Counted from the first letter of the stretch, positions 22,798-35,946 are shown. The stretch is 64,000 bases of DNA from Hippophae tibetana (GCA_037013495.1 CM072802.1:47220501-47284500), one strand, 5' to 3'. Notes: generated from the letters alone by a model not told the origin. Numbers and translations: made by a program.

Positions 22798-23617
22798 ACT
22801 CGAAAAGGCTTTAAATGGGCTCATTCAAGAGGTCATTCATAATCAAGGGAACCTAAATTGGGAGTGCAAGGATTGGGACAATCCTAGGATGGAAATTAGG
22901 GCAAAATTGGAAAAATAAAACTAGGCACATTGTTGTGCCATTTGGACTTTTTGGGCAGCTTCATTTTCAGCCCTTAGATGGAAACAAGGGTTAAGATAGA
23001 ATATTTTATAGGGTTTCTTTTGTTCTCAGCTGCTCCATATTTTGCTCCAATTTTGGAGTGCCATTTGGACTAATTTTGGGCAGCTTTCTTTTCTGCCCTT
23101 GGATAAAATCAAGGGTTAAGATGTAATACTTTATAGGATTGCTTTGTGGTCAGTTGCCACAAATTTTCAATGTTTTGGTCAATGTTTTCTGCTACCTTTT
23201 TTGCTTTTTGGCTGTGTTTATTTTCAACCCTTGGATGAGATCAAGGGCTATGATGTATTATAGCTTAGGGTTGGTTTGTATCCTTTTAAGAGCAGCTCAG
23301 CTGCTGTAAAAGATAATTTTTAATGAAGTTTGAATATTCATATCATTTGAGAGCTCATTCTAGCTCTTTGTTCCTCTTCAAGCAACTTATCAAGGGATTG
23401 GCAAACTTTGTGGCATTGTTTAGCATCCAAGCATTTGTGGTGAGTAATATCTATACTTTTTAGGGTGTCATTTATGCTAGACTTATCAAGGAATTAGCAG
23501 CTCCTTGTGGCATCTTTTCTCCTCAGAAAAATGGTGAGTAATATCCATTGATTTGTGGAGAAACCCTTTGCTATATAATCTGAAATTAGCTAGGTCCTAA
23601 ACCCTTGGTTCTTATCA
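22735..23617 (+). repeat. 3' LTR of D1 (883 bp)
   Basis: It starts TGATTTGAATCATCAAGC and ends TTGGTTCTTATCA. The first 63 bp encode the pol end. D LTRs elsewhere in the window usually start TGATGAGAATCATC. Further copies or parts: 26040-26796, 28260-29103, 49828-50755 (plus) and 27187-27970 (minus). Confidence 0.88.
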
Positions 23618-25857
23618 GGCATGATTAACCACTCATAAAATCCATGTTTAGTTTTAAAAGCGATTTTCCATTCATCGCCCTCTTTCATCCTAATTTGATG
23701 GTATCCACTTCTCAAATCAATTTTTGAAAAAAATGCAAGAACCACGCAACTCATCTAACATGTCTTCTAGTCTAGGGATAGGATGTCAATATTTTACTGT
23801 AATGTTGTTGATGGTTCGACAATCAACACACATCCTACTTGAACCATCCTTCTTGGGAACGAGTAGCACGGGAACAACACATAGACTTAGGCTCTCCCTA
23901 AGTTGACCTTTGATCAAGTACTCTTCAACCTGTCTTTGAATCTCCTTAGTTTCTTCTGGGTTGGTCCTATAGGCAGGTTGGTTATGAAGATAAGCCCTTG
24001 GTATAAATTCAATTTGATGCTCAATCCCCCTAATTGGTGGCACCCCATCCGGAATCTCTTCAAGGAACACATCCTCAAATTCCTTTAAAAGAGAAACAGT
24101 GGTACTAGGCAAAGATTGGTTAATATCATTAATAGAAAATTAGCCTCCTTGCACAAAAGTACAAGTATGGGCTGTTTTGAATAAAAACACCTCTGGACCT
24201 CACTTGCCTTAGCATAAAAATTCACATTTTTTTCTCTATTATTTTTCCACTCTCCTCTCCTTTTTCTTCACTCTTTTTTTCTCTTTCATTCTTCTCTTTT
24301 TGTTCTTTTTCCCTAACCATCCTCAATTTATCTTCAAAGACTTGCTTGGGTGAAAGGGGTACAAGTGTGATGTTTCTATCATTCTTCACAAATGAATACT
24401 TGTTTCTATATCTGTCATGTGTAACCTTCCTATCAATTGCCAAGGCCTACCTAGCAAGATGTGTCCGGCTTGCATGGGTACCACATCACACATCACCTCA
24501 TCCTTGTACTTTCCAATGGAGAAGATTACTAATAGTTGCTTATTAACCTTCACTTCCCCACTATCATTTAACCATTGGAACTTGTAAGGCTTAGGGTGTT
24601 CAAATGTAGGCAACCCTAATTTCTCAACTAAGGTAGTACTAGCCACATTGGTGCACCTCCCCAATCTATGATAACACTACACACTTTGTTACTCACATGA
24701 CATCTTGTGTAAAATATGTTATCTCTTTGTTGTTCAAGGTCATCCTCCTTGACTTGAGTGCTCAAAGATCGCCTTATTACAAGTGCTTCCCTATCCACTG
24801 GTCCGATCTCCTCTTCACTAGCTTCCCCTGCAGATGGCATCTCATCTTCTTCACCTTCATTGTTGGTTCCAACCTCACCACTTGCTAAGGTGATCAATGC
24901 CTTCTTGTTGTAACATTGAGAGGCTATATAACCATTACCAACAAACTGAATACACATAAAGTCACGATTACAAATTGGGGAGTCGATTTTACCTTTGTCC
25001 TTGCTAGCCCCCATCTCTTTGGTTTTGTAAGGCTCAAATCTTGGTTTGGATGTTGCTATTTCATATTTTTTCTCATTAGACTTCCAAGGACTAGTAAGGT
25101 TTGGTTTTGGAGTAATTAGACTAGATCTTACCATGTGGACCATGTCCTCCATCTCCACAAAATGATGAAGTTCCACAATGTTGGCAATGTCTGGATTCCA
25201 CCCACTAAGAAACCTAGCCATGGTTGCCTCTCTATCTTCCTCTACATTAGCTCTTACCATAGCCACTTCCATTTCCTTGTAGTACTCATCAACACATTTA
25301 TATACTTGAGTCAATCTTTGTAGGCGTTAGTGTAACTCTCTATAGTAGTATCTAGGCACAAACCTCTTTCTCATGATGGCCTTCATGTCCTCCTATTTAT
25401 ATATGGGCCTTTTATGGTTTCTCCTCCTACTAATGACCAATTGATCTCTCCAATTCAATGCATAGTTAGAAAACTCAATTACAACATGTTTTACTTTTTT
25501 CTCCGTGGAGTAGTTATGGCATTCAAAAATATGCTCCATTTTCTTATCCCAATCCAAATACAACTCCGGGTCATTCTTTCCTTGGAATTGTCATATCTTT
25601 ATTTTTATACTACTTAGATATCTATCAACTCTTCTTCCTCCAATTCTTCTGCCAATCTTCTTCCTCTATATCATCCCCAACATGAGCTTGCCTATTAACC
25701 CTCCTAACTGGTGGAGGTGTTTCTCGTTGTAAAGGTGTTAACGAGTTGGTTATGCATGACCTCTTGAATGAGCCCATTTAAAGCCTTTTCCAGTTGTGCC
25801 TTCCTAGACATTGTTATTGGTCCACTTGGAATTTGTAGAGTTCGATGATTCTCAACA
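23618..25857 (-). mobile_element. Family D fragment D2 (gag, protease, start of RT)
   Basis: On the minus strand: 120 bp of LTR start (25857-25737), gag (about 25720-24830, with DREATMARF near 25230), protease (24664-24386), charged linker (24320-24225) and the first part of reverse transcriptase (24112-23650). It stops against the end of the D1 3' LTR. D1 may have landed in it, with the minus-strand D LTR at 14058-16578 as a possible far end. Several breaks. Confidence 0.8.
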
Positions 25858-26039
25858 CCAGATTTGAGGCCACTCCATACAAGCGACTTAGGAATGACCC
25901 TTGGATGTTACCACCAAGGTTACCCACACATGGGCCCATGGATGTTACTTACCATGCTCATATCATTAAGTTTTTGGTTGGAATGGTTAGCTACTTTTTC
26001 TTAGCTACCCCTCTTTTCTCCATGTTTTGGTCCATGTTT
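25858..26039. repeat. Mosaic of T and D LTR pieces
   Basis: About 100 bp match the minus-strand T LTR (AATGACCCTTGGATGTTAC, CATGGATGTTACTTACC). About 80 bp then match the plus-strand T/D chimeric LTR. No gene is present. Confidence 0.6.
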
Positions 26040-26796
26040 TGATGAGAATCATCAAGCTCTACAAATTCCAAGTGTTCCAATCACAAGGTCTAGGAAGGAC
26101 AACTCGAAAGGGCTTTAAATGGGCTCATTCAAGATGTCATACATAACCAAGGGGACCTAAATTGGGAGTGCAAGGATTGGGACAATCCTAGGATGGAAAT
26201 TTGGGAAAAATTGGCAAAAGAAAACTGGGCACATTGTTGTGCCATTTGGACTTTTTTGGGAAGCTTCATTTTCAGCCCTTCGATGGAAACAAGGGTTAAG
26301 ATGTAATATTTTATAGGATTCCTTTGTGGTCAGCTGCCCCATTTTTTCCATGTTTTGGTCAATGTTTTCTACTACCTTTTGTGCTTTTTGGCTGTTTTTT
26401 TTTCAACCCTTGGATGAGATCAAGGGCTATGATGTAGTAGATCTTAGAGTTGGTTTGTATCCTATTAAGAGAAGCTCAGCTGTTGTAAAATACAATTTGA
26501 ATGAAGTTTGAATTTCCAGATCATTTGAGAGCTCATTCAAGCTCTTTGTTCCTCTTTAAGCAACTTATCAAGGGATTGGAAACCTTTGTGTCATTGTTTA
26601 ACATCCTAGCATTTGTGGTGAGTAATATCCATATTTGTTAGGGTGTCATTTATGCTAGACTTATCAAGGAAATAGAAGCTCCTTGTGGCGTCTTTTCTCC
26701 TCGAAAAAATGGTGAGTAATATCCATTGATTTGTGGAGTAACCCTTTGCTATATAATTTGAAATTAGCTAGGTCCTAACCCCTTGGATCATATCAC
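26040..26796 (+). repeat. Family D LTR alone (757 bp)
   Basis: It starts TGATGAGAATCATCAAGC and ends TTGGATCATATCA with no internal D sequence on either side. No matching flanks are visible, so a clean solo LTR from one insertion cannot be shown. Confidence 0.8.
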
Positions 26797-27184
26797 CTGG
26801 GTTATGTGTGATGGTCCTGGATAAAGGGATATTGGCGCCCCCTACTGACTGCTTAAGCTTTTGGTAGGAATGATTAGCTATTGTTCCAAAGTTTGGTATC
26901 AAAGCCTGGTCTTGGGTTCGACTCCTGAAAAGCACAAGTTTGAGGACGAACTTCCTTTGTGAAAGGGGAATGATGTGAGCATGGTGTGTAACATCCATGG
27001 GAATGGGTGTGGTTAACCTTGGTGGGTAACATCCAAGGGTCATTTAGAGGTCCCTTATGTGGTATGGCCTGGACCATGGGTTAAGTGTGATGGTCCTCCA
27101 TAAAGGGATTTTGGCATCCTCTACTAAGAGCTTAAACTTTTGGTAGGAATGGTTAGCCACTATTCCTAAGTTTGGTATCAGAGC
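26797..27184 (+). mobile_element. Family T (TRIM-like) unit: partial LTR, internal part, LTR, next primer site
   Basis: LTR end (26797-26891); internal domain (26892-26970) with primer site TGGTATCAAAGC from 26894 and purine tract GAAAGGGGAA at its end; a full LTR starting TGATGTGAGC (26971-27170, 200 bp); then a second primer site TTTGGTATCAGAGC (27171-27184). There is no coding capacity. An LTR of 200 bp and an internal part of 79 bp fit terminal-repeat retrotransposons in miniature. The LTR end reads CCTAAG rather than CA, so the boundary is approximate. Confidence 0.65.
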
Positions 27185-27186
27185 AA

Positions 27187-27970
27187 ATGAAATGAACCAA
27201 GCGGTTAGGACCTAGCTAATTCCAGATTATATAGCAAAAGGTTTCTCTACAAATCAATGGATATTACTCACCATTTTTCTAAGAGGAAAAGATGCCACAA
27301 AGAAGTGCTATTTACTTGATAAGTCTAGCATAAATGACACCCTAATAAGTATGAATATTACTCACCATAAATTCTTGGATGCTAAACAATACCACAAAGG
27401 TTGCCAATCTCTTGATAAGTTGCTTAAAGAGGAATAATGCCCTTGATCTCATCCAAGGGTTGAAAATAAAAACAGCCAAAAAGCACAAAAAGTAGTAGAA
27501 AACATGGACCAAAATAGGGAGAAAAATAGGGCAGCTGACTAAAAAATAATCCTATGAAAATATTACATCTTAACCCTTGATTTCATCCAAGGGCTAAAAA
27601 GAAAGCAGCCCAAAATCATTCCAAATGGCACAGCAAAAATGGAACAAAATGTGGAGTAAAATGTGGAGCAAAATTGGAGCAGGTGAGAACAAAGGAATCC
27701 CAATATTACATTTTAACCTTTTTTTCCATCTATGGATTGAAAATAAAAGAGCCCAAATTAGTCCAAATAGCACCGCAATGTGCCTAGTTTTCTTTTGCCA
27801 ATTTTTCTCTACTTTGCATCCTAGGCTTGTACCAATCTTTGCACTCCCAATTTGGCTCCCCTTGGTTATGCATGATCTCTTAAATGAGCTCGTTTAAAGC
27901 CTCTTCGAGTTGTGCCCTCCTAGACCTTGTGATTGGTCCACTTGAAATTTGTAGAGCTCAATGATTCTCA
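27187..27970 (-). repeat. Family D LTR, minus strand
   Basis: It matches the D LTR in reverse from its end (near 27190) to its start TGAGAATCATTGAGC (27970). Together with the plus copy at 26040 it brackets the T unit as an inverted pair. Confidence 0.78.
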
Positions 27971-28259
27971 TTACTTACGCTATCACTAGATGGCATGAAA
28001 CTCCTCTTATCTAGCAGCATCACACTTACCCAAGTTCAAAGCCCCACCAAGTCACATGAATGGTACCCATCATGTGCCACACAAGTCAGACTAAATAACC
28101 CTTGGATGTTACCCACCAAAGTTAACCATAACAATGAGCCCATGGATGATACTCACCATGCTTGCATCATTCCTACCTTCATAAAGGAAGTTCATCCATG
28201 AAACTATGCTCTTTTGGGATATGAACATGAGACTGGGCTCTAATACCAAACTTTGGAAC
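27971..28259 (-). mobile_element. Family T unit, minus strand
   Basis: LTR (28169-27971), then an internal domain (28250-28170) with the reversed primer site near 28238-28251 and purine-tract remnant beside 28170. The next LTR is cut at 28260 by the start of D3. Confidence 0.65.
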
Positions 28260-29103
28260 TGATGAGAATCATCGAGCTCTACAAATTCCAAGTGGACTAA
28301 TCACAAGGTCTAGGAGGGCACAACTCGAAAAGGCTTTAAATGGGCTCATTCAAGATGTAATGCATAATCAAGGAGACCTCAATTGAGAGTGCAAGGATTG
28401 GGATAATCCTAGGATGGAAATTAGGGAAATATTGGCAAAAGAAAACTAGGCCCATTGATGTACCATTTGGACTTTTTTGGGAAGCTTTATAGGGATTCCT
28501 TTGTTCTCAGTTGCTCCATATTTTGCTCCACATTTTTCTGTGCCATTTGTACTGATTTTGGGCAGCTTTCTTTTCAGCCCTTGGATGAAATCAAGTGTTA
28601 AGAGATGTAATATTTTCATAGGATTGCTTTGTAGGCAGCTGCCCCATTTTCTCCATATTTTGGTCCATGTTTTATGCTACCTTTTGTGCTTCTTGGTTGT
28701 TTTTATTTTCAACCCTTGGATGAGATCAAGGGCTATGATGTAGTAGAGCTCAGGGTTTATTTGTATCTTATTAAGAGCAGCTCAGCAGCTGGAAAATACA
28801 ATTTAAATGAAATTTGAATTTTTAGATCATTTGAGAGCTCATTCATGCTTGTTGTTCCTCTTTAAGCAACTTTATCGAGGGATTGGTAACCTTTGCGGTG
28901 TTGTTTAGCAACCAAGCATTTGTGGTAAGTAATATCCATACTTGTTAGGGTGTCATTTATGCTAGACTTATCAAGAAAATACCACCTCATTGTGGTGTCT
29001 TTCTCCACTCAGACAAATGGTGAGTAATATCTATTGATTTGTGGAGAGATCATTTGCTATATAATCTGAGAATAGCTAGGTCCTAACCCCTTGGTTCATA
29101 TCA
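28260..29103 (+). repeat. 5' LTR of D3 (844 bp)
   Basis: It starts TGATGAGAATCATCGAGC and ends TTGGTTCATATCA. The first part repeats the pol C-terminal coding seen in the D1 3' LTR. Confidence 0.88.
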
Positions 29104-29105
29104 TT

Positions 29106-29117
29106 TGGTATCAGATT
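29106..29117 (+). promoter_or_regulatory. Primer binding site of D3
   Basis: TGGTATCAGATT follows the LTR end by two bases. It matches the complement of the initiator methionine tRNA 3' end over the first ten bases. Confidence 0.8.
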
Positions 29118-29875
29118 CCTATCCTTTATATTTGTTATTTTTCTTGTGTTCTTGTTTTGTTTCTGATACATAGAAAACAAAGAAAAATATACTTGTGTTG
29201 TGTTCTTACTGAAATTCATTTTCCAAACCCCAAAAATATTGTTCTTCTTTGTTTCCACGTTTTTTATGCATTTTCCTTGCAAATTCTATTGTGTCCAAAG
29301 TTTTTTAGTAGTAACCTTGCATATCATGCTGTTTCTGAAAGTATTATGAATTTTCCTTGGAAATTCTGCTATTTCTGAAACTATTCTTCATTTTTCCTTG
29401 CTTATTTTGCAATATCTAATATATTATGCAGTTTTTGGTTGTTTACTAGTATTTCTGTGGTAGTTCTTGTAGAAATTTCATTTCCCCTTTGCGTCGTAAT
29501 TTATGTGCTATTTTACATATCTTAAAAATTCCTTAAACTCATATTGAAAGTGTGGAGTTATTAGCATATATGTGCTTAATTCCTTTGGGGAAATTGTTGT
29601 TTTCCAATCGTGTTGATTTATTATTTTTCCTTGTGCTTACTACTCTAAACACTTTGAGTTAGTTTTCTTTGTGCTTTAACATGTGGGATATTATGAACTA
29701 CTTTTTTTGGGTGTTTGATAATTCTACAAATTGTTTGGAATTCCTAGATTTGGTTGCTTTGATAAGGTACTAAGAGGGTTTGAGCGATCAATCCGAGTGC
29801 AAAACACGTGAGGTGTGAATTTACATTAGTTCTATTTTATTACACTAAACTCTTGTTGTGTAGAATTGGAAAAAA

Positions 29876-31260
29876 ATGTCCAATATGGGTTGTCCCGAAG
29901 GAAGATTGGATATAATGTTCATGATGAGGGTGCTGCAATAATCTTTTGAGAGGATGAATAACTTGATGGTTGATATATATGAAAGATTGGAAAGGCAAGA
30001 AAATTCTTTAGCAGCTTTAGAACCAGAAATACCTCCACCCAATGTTAGGAGGGTTAATACGCAAGTTTATATTTGGGATAATATAGAGGAAGAAGAATTG
30101 GAGGAAGAAGAAGGAAGAATGCATAGAGGATGAAGAAATGGAAAGAGAGGAGGAAGAAATGGTAGACGAGGTATGTGGAGACCCTCACCTAGAGCCCAAG
30201 ATGGAGTTGATAGAGATCTAAGTAGTATAAAAATGAAGATACCACAATTCCAAGGAAAGAATGACCCGGAGTTGTATTTGGAGTGGGAGAATAAGGTGGA
30301 GCACATTTTTGAATGCCACAACTACTCCACGGAGTAAAAAGTAAAACTTGTTGTAATTGAGTTTTCTGACTATGCATTGAATTGGAGGGATCAATTGGTC
30401 ATTAGTAGGAGGAGAAACCATAAAAGGCCCATAGATAATTGGGAGGACATGAAGGCCAACATGAGAAAGAGGTTTATGCCTAGCTAATACTATAGAGAGT
30501 TACACCAATGCCTAAAAAGATTGACTCAAGGATATAAATGTGTTGATGAGTACTACAAGGAAATGGAAGTGGCTATGGTAAGAGCTAATGTCAAGGAAGA
30601 TAGAGAGGCCACCATGGCTAGGTTTCTTAGTTGGCTGAATCCGGACATTGCCAACATTGTGGAACTTGATCATTATGTGAAGATGGAGGACATGGTCCAC
30701 ATGGTAATCAAGGTGGAAAGGCAATTAAAGAAACAGAGTTTTCGATCCCAACCATCAAGGTCTAGTCTCATTACTCCAAAACGAAACCCTACTAGTCCTT
30801 GGAAATCCAATGAGAAAAAAGATGAAGTAACTACATCTAAACCAAGATTTGAGCCTTACAAAGTCAAAGAGATGGGAGCTAGCAAGGACAAAGGTAAAAT
30901 CGACACCCTAATTCGTACTTGTGATTTAAAGTGTTTTCAGTTTGTTGGTAAGGGTCATATACCTCTCAATGTCCCAACAAGAAGGCAATGATCACCTTAG
31001 CTAGTGGTGAGGTGGGAACCGATAACGAAAGTGAAGAAGATGAGATTCCATCTGTAGAGGAAGCTAGTGAAGAGGAGATAGGACCCGTGTATGGGGAAGC
31101 ACTTGTAATAATGCTATCTTTAAGCACTCAAGTCAAGGAGGATGACCTTGAACAACAAAGAATAACATATTTCACACAAGGTGTCATGTGAGTAACAAAG
31201 TGTGTAGTGTTATCACAGATGGGGGAAGTTGCACCAATGTGGCTAGTATACCTTAGTTGA
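29876..31260 (+). pseudogene. gag: D3 gag remains
   Basis: The start codon region at 29876 parallels D1 gag. The capsid part (30220-30740) includes [21 protein letters not shown] and [21 protein letters not shown] basic tail and a decayed zinc-knuckle region (30925-30985) follow, then an acidic segment. The protease start appears near 31200 before family E begins. Several breaks. Confidence 0.82.
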
Positions 31261-31326
31261 GAAATTAGTGCAACAGACCATGCTAAGTGATGCACGATCG
31301 CTATTTGAAATTTAAGGTCTTGGTAG

Positions 31327-31339
31327 TTGGTATCAAAGC
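31327..31339 (+). promoter_or_regulatory. Primer binding site of family E
   Basis: TTGGTATCAAAGC follows the LTR remnant and fits the initiator methionine tRNA complement with few differences. Confidence 0.7.
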
Positions 31340-31369
31340 TTTCGGTTGAAGCATTACTCTCCTTGGCAT

Positions 31370-32500
31370 AATGAAGAACAGTGCCCCATCTATACCAAGC
31401 ATGGATGTTGCACTTATGGATCGTGGGCATGAGGAAGTTCAGAAACCACCAAAGGATTCTTGAACGAAGTCTGAAGACATTATTTCTAGCTTGGAAGAAT
31501 GTGTTGGGAGTGCGCAGGATAGCTTAGGGGAGCTGTTCGACCGGGTGGACAACTTGGAGGTCGAGGATGTGGAGATCTATGCAGCAGTCAAGATGTCCCT
31601 TAACGAGCTAGATGGTGGGCTAAGGCTAGAGATGGATGGGTTGAAGGCCGAACTTGCCAAGGTATGAGACCTTGTCCAAAGAGAAGTTGCTAATGTGTTA
31701 CTTAGAATGGAGGATATGGTCGTGGGAACTAGCACAACCACCACATTGAGGCCAAGAAGGTGGATGTTCCCAAGCCAAAGACCTTCAATGGTGCTAGGAA
31801 TGCTAGGGAAGTTGAGAACTTCCTATAGGGGCTTGAGCAATATTTTGAGGCTACTACCATAACGGACCATGCCATTAAGATAAAAACTACTGCCATGTAT
31901 TTGTCCGGCACTGCTATGCAATGGTGGAGACTGAGGCATGGTGATGTGCAAAGAGGGATTTGCACAATTGAAACCTTTGATGATTTCAAAAGGGAGTTCA
32001 AAATGCAGTTTTTCCCTGTAAATGCTGAAGAGGAGGCAAGAGGCCGATTACGATGACTAAAGCAAACAGGTAGCATAAGAGACTATGTGAAAGAGTTCAA
32101 AACCTTGCTGTTAGAAGTCCCAGACAATTCAGACAAGGATGCTTTATTCTTGTTCATGGATGGTCTCCAATCATGGGCTAACCTGGAACTCAAGTGATGT
32201 GGTATCCAAGACATATCTTCGGCCATTGTGGTTGCAGAGAGCTTTATCGATTACTCCATAAAAAAGAGAGCTCAAAGCCCACAGATAGAAAGTTTGTTGG
32301 AAGAAAGAGTGAGGGAGGCCATGCTAAAAGTCAGAGACCCAAAAATAACAAAGAAGGCTTCTCGTTCAAATCATGGGATAAGGGGAAGGAAAGGGAAGAT
32401 CGTGGTACCTCGAAGCCCCGTGTGACATGCTTCATTTGCGATGGATGGAATTGGGCATGTGAATGTCCGAAAAGGAAGGCCTTGAGTGCCTTAGTTGCCT
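31370..32500 (+). pseudogene. gag: Family E gag remains
   Basis: A likely coiled N-terminal part (about 31480-31720) precedes a capsid domain (31760-32200) with FEATTITDHAIKIKTTAMYL, AMQWWRLRHGD and GSIRDYVKEFKTLLLE. A Lys/Arg-rich segment and a Cys-rich motif (CFICDGW, near 32430-32480) mark the nucleocapsid end. A few breaks. Confidence 0.78.
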
Positions 32501-33125
32501 CCATGCATGACCAAGATGGATGTGAGACAGACGAAGGTGCGAAGATGGGTTCTTTGCGCTTACTTGGTGCATTGCAGAGCACCCCAAAGACCCCCAAAGG
32601 CTTGATGTTTGTAGATGCAACTATCAATGGGACGGTTGCCAAAGCTTTGGTTGACACATGTGCATCTCATAACTTTTTTTCATTGGAGGAAGCAAAGAGA
32701 CTCGGCCTTAAAGTTGTCAATGGAGGAGGATTGCTCAAAGTAGTTAACTCTGAAACACTACCTTTGCAAGGAGTTGCTTGTGGAGTTAAGGTCAGTCTTA
32801 GTGCTTGGACTGGCCAAGTGGACTTATCAGTGGCTACTATGGATGACTTCTCGGTAGTATTCGACATGGAGTTCTTGCACCAGGTTAGAGCTTTCCTTGT
32901 GCCATGCTTAAAATTTATGTGCATCATGGATGGAACAAAGGCTTGTGTGGTGCCGATGGAGAGGACCACCAGACCTACTATCCAAGCTCTCTTAACACTT
33001 CAATTCAAGAAGGGATTGAAGATGGATCAAGAGGGTTACTTGGCCATCTTAAAGGAATACGATGATGAGGAGGCATCACCAAAGCCATGCTTGCCAACGG
33101 AAGCACAAGTTGTCTTAGATAAGTT
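32500..33125 (+). pseudogene. pol: Family E protease region
   Basis: MFVDATINGTVAKALVDTCA (32604-32664) carries the aspartic protease active site in a DTCA context, followed by SHNFFSLEEAKRLGLKV. The frame from gag is continuous here to 33127. Confidence 0.75.
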
Positions 33126-34460
33126 CTAAGATGTGATGCATGAGGCATTGCCCAAATGGTTACCTCCAAGGAGGGAGGTGGACCATGAAATAGAGTTGGA
33201 ACCTCGCACCAGGCCATGAGCAATGAGCCCCTATCGAATGGCGAACTCAGAATTGGTAGAACTGCGAAAGCAACTCGATGAATTTCTGGATACTGGCTTC
33301 ATAAGGCTCTCCAAAGCCCCATTTGGTGCCCCTGTGCTCTTTCAAAAGAAGAAGGATGGCTCGCTATGGATGTGCATCGACTATCGGGCTCTAAATAACA
33401 TCACGGTCAAGAATAAGTATCCTATCCCACTTATTGTTGATTTTTTTGATCAATTGGGGAATGCCAGATACTTTACAAAATTGGACTTGCGATCGGGATA
33501 CTACCAGGTATGCATAGCCAAGGGGGATGAGCCCAAGACCACTTGTGTAACCAGGTACAGTGCCCATGAGTTCCTTGTCATGCCATTTGGTCTCACGTAT
33601 GCACCTACCACCTTCTGCACTCTAATGAACAAGATTTTCCATCCCTACCTCGATCAGTTTGTGGTAGTATATCTTGACGACATTGTGATATATAGCTAGT
33701 CTTTGGAAGAACATCTAGCATTTGAGGAAGGTGTTCGAGGTCTTGAGGGAAAATGAGCTATATGTTAAGAAGGAGAAATGTTCCTTTGCCCAAGGTGAGG
33801 TGATGTTCTTAGGGCATAGGATAAAGAATGGAAAGCTTATGATGGATGGAACCAAGGTGAAAGCCATCCAAGAATGGGAACCTCCTGCAAAGGTCCCTGA
33901 GTTAAGGTCTTTCCTTGGACTTGTAAACTACTACAAAAGGTTTATCAAGTCCAACTCAGCAAGAGCAGCCCTACTAACTGATCTGCTCAAAAAGAACAAG
34001 GCTTGGGAATGGACAAGTGAATGCCAAGCCTCATTCAAAGACTTGAAGAACATCGTTAGTGAAGAACCGGTGCTTTGCCTACTAGACCCCTCCAAGATGT
34101 ACGAGCTGGCACACAGATGCTTCAGACTTAGCCATTGGTGGAGTGTTGATGCAGGAAGGGTGTCTGATAGCTTACGAGAGCCACAAGCTTAATGACACCA
34201 TAAGCCGCTACACAGTGCAAGAAAAAGAAATGATAGCTATCATTCATTGCCTAAGGGTATGGCGACACTACTTAATGGGTTGTCACTTTGTTATCATGAC
34301 GAACAATGTAGCGATTAGCTACTTTCAGACTCAAAAAAAGTTGAGTCCCAAGCAAGCTTGGTGGCAAGACTTCTTGGCAAAGTTTGACTATAGGCTAGAA
34401 TACAAGCCCGGTAAGGCCAACGTGGTGGTTGATGCACTTAGTCGAAAGGCAAAGTTAGCA
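33126..34460 (+). pseudogene. pol: Family E reverse transcriptase and RNase H
   Basis: [20 protein letters not shown] (33223), [39 protein letters not shown] and [20 protein letters not shown] are reverse transcriptase blocks. The active-site box YLDD is at 33670-33681. RNase H follows (about 34085-34445), ending VVDALSRKAKL. A few breaks. Confidence 0.85.
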
Positions 34461-35946
34461 GCCTTGAGTAGGCCAAGTAGTCCCTTGCTGGAAAGGATCA
34501 AAGAAGGGCTTATGCATGATGACTTGGCTCAAAACCTCCTTACCCTTATTAAGGAAGGAAAAAAAGGCGATTTTGGCTGAGTGACGGACTACTCTACGCC
34601 AAATAGAATCGTATCTTTGTGCCAAAATGGGGATGCTTAAGGAGGGAGCTTATCAAGAAGTGCCATAATGCACTATGGGCTGGACACCCAGGAATTAAAT
34701 ATACCCTTGCTTTGATCAAGTCAATTTACTACTGGGCTAAATTCAGGATGATGTTGAAGCTTATGTGAGGACTTGTCTTGTATGCCAACAGAACAAGATA
34801 GAGCAACATGCACCCAAAGGTTTGCTAGAGCCGCTACTTATCCTTGAGAGATCACGGGAGAGTGTCTCTATGGACTTCATCACCTACTTGCCAAAATAAA
34901 GAAGGCTTTGGAAGCATCATTGTAGTGATTGATCGCTTCCACAAGTATGCAACATTCATACCCCTCTCAATGTATTGCATGACAGATGAGAGGACACTGT
35001 TATTCCTCAAACATGTTGTGAAGCATTAGGAAATTCCATCCAATATCGTGAGTGATCGAGACCCATGATTTACTAGCAAGTTTTGGATGAAATTGTTCAA
35101 CTTGGGATTAGACTTGAACTTCTCCACAAGCTTTCATCCACAAAGCGATTGACAAACGGAACATGCCAATGCATTGTTGGAGCTTTATCTTAGGCACTTT
35201 GTTAGTGCCAACCAACATGATTGGGCTAAGTTGCTGGATGTAGCCTAGTTCTCTTATAACTTACAAAGGAGCAAGTCCACCATGAAGAGTCCCTTCGAGA
35301 TTGTCATGTGGCAGCAACCCATGACTCCTCATGCTTTGGACACAAGCTATGAAAGGAAGATTCCTGCTGCATTTAAATTTGCCAAAGCATGGCATGAGCA
35401 AGTGAAGTTACCCCGAGCCTATTTAAACAAGGCGTCTAAGAAGATGAAGAAGTGGGCTGACAAGAAAATGAGGATGGTGGAATTTCAGGAAGGAGATTTG
35501 GTTCTTGTTAAATTATTTCCACAAAAATTCAAATCTCTACGAAAGGTTCACAAGGGGTTGGTGAGGAAGTATGAAGGGTCATTTCCAATCTTCAAGCAAG
35601 TCGGTAAGGTATCCTACAAATTACAACTCCATCCGAATGTTAAAATCTATCCAATTTTTCATGTAAGCATGTTGAAGCCTTATCATAGAGAGAAGGAAAA
35701 CATAAGTCGGGGAGAATAAAAGAGGGTCTACCACAGTAGTAACCTCCTTTGATAGAGAAGTGGACTCTATCTTGGCAGACTGCCTAATCTGACGTAAGGG
35801 TGTACCAAGTTATCGTGAATACTTGGTCAGGTGGAAGAATGCAATGGATATAGAGGCAAGCTGGGAACCTGAAGATTCTTTGTGGAAATTCAAAGACAAC
35901 ATAGAAAGGTTCAAGCTTGAAGGCGCGACAAGGGCATCGCAAACTT
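34460..35946 (+). pseudogene. pol: Family E integrase with C-terminal chromodomain
   Basis: The zinc site (HNALWAGHPG near 34665, CLVCQQ near 34775) and core (GSIIVVIDRFHKYATFIPL near 34910, SNIVSDRDP near 35050) are visible. The C-terminal module has MRMVEFQEGDLVLVKL and YEGSFPIFKQVGKVSYKLQL (35465-35635). The last domain, 35738-35946, reads as a chromodomain with YREYLVRWKN and EASWEPEDSLWKFK. Chromodomains guide integration to marked chromatin in this branch. Several breaks. Confidence 0.82.

Larger units (their letters stand above)
16579..23617 (+). mobile_element. Family D element D1, nearly full length, CRM-like
   Basis: It has a 5' LTR piece (16579-17275), leader (17276-18177), gag (18178-19330), protease (19345-19800), reverse transcriptase and RNase H (19978-21582), integrase (about 21600-22797), purine tract (22719-22734) and 3' LTR (22735-23617). 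It is the most complete D copy, about 7 kb, with roughly half a dozen breaks. Pol coding passes the purine tract into the 3' LTR and there is no chromodomain; both fit the CRM branch of chromoviruses, but Reina is not excluded. It abuts minus-strand D2 on the right. Confidence 0.85.
28260..31265 (+). mobile_element. Family D element D3, 5' part
   Basis: 5' LTR (28260-29103), primer site, leader and gag to the start of protease, then cut by family E at about 31266. Several breaks. It gives the best view of the D LTR/primer junction. Confidence 0.85.

Noticed and set aside
32331-33223. Minus-strand frames of 60-110 codons within family E
   Set aside because: They are antisense to well-recognised protease and reverse transcriptase coding.
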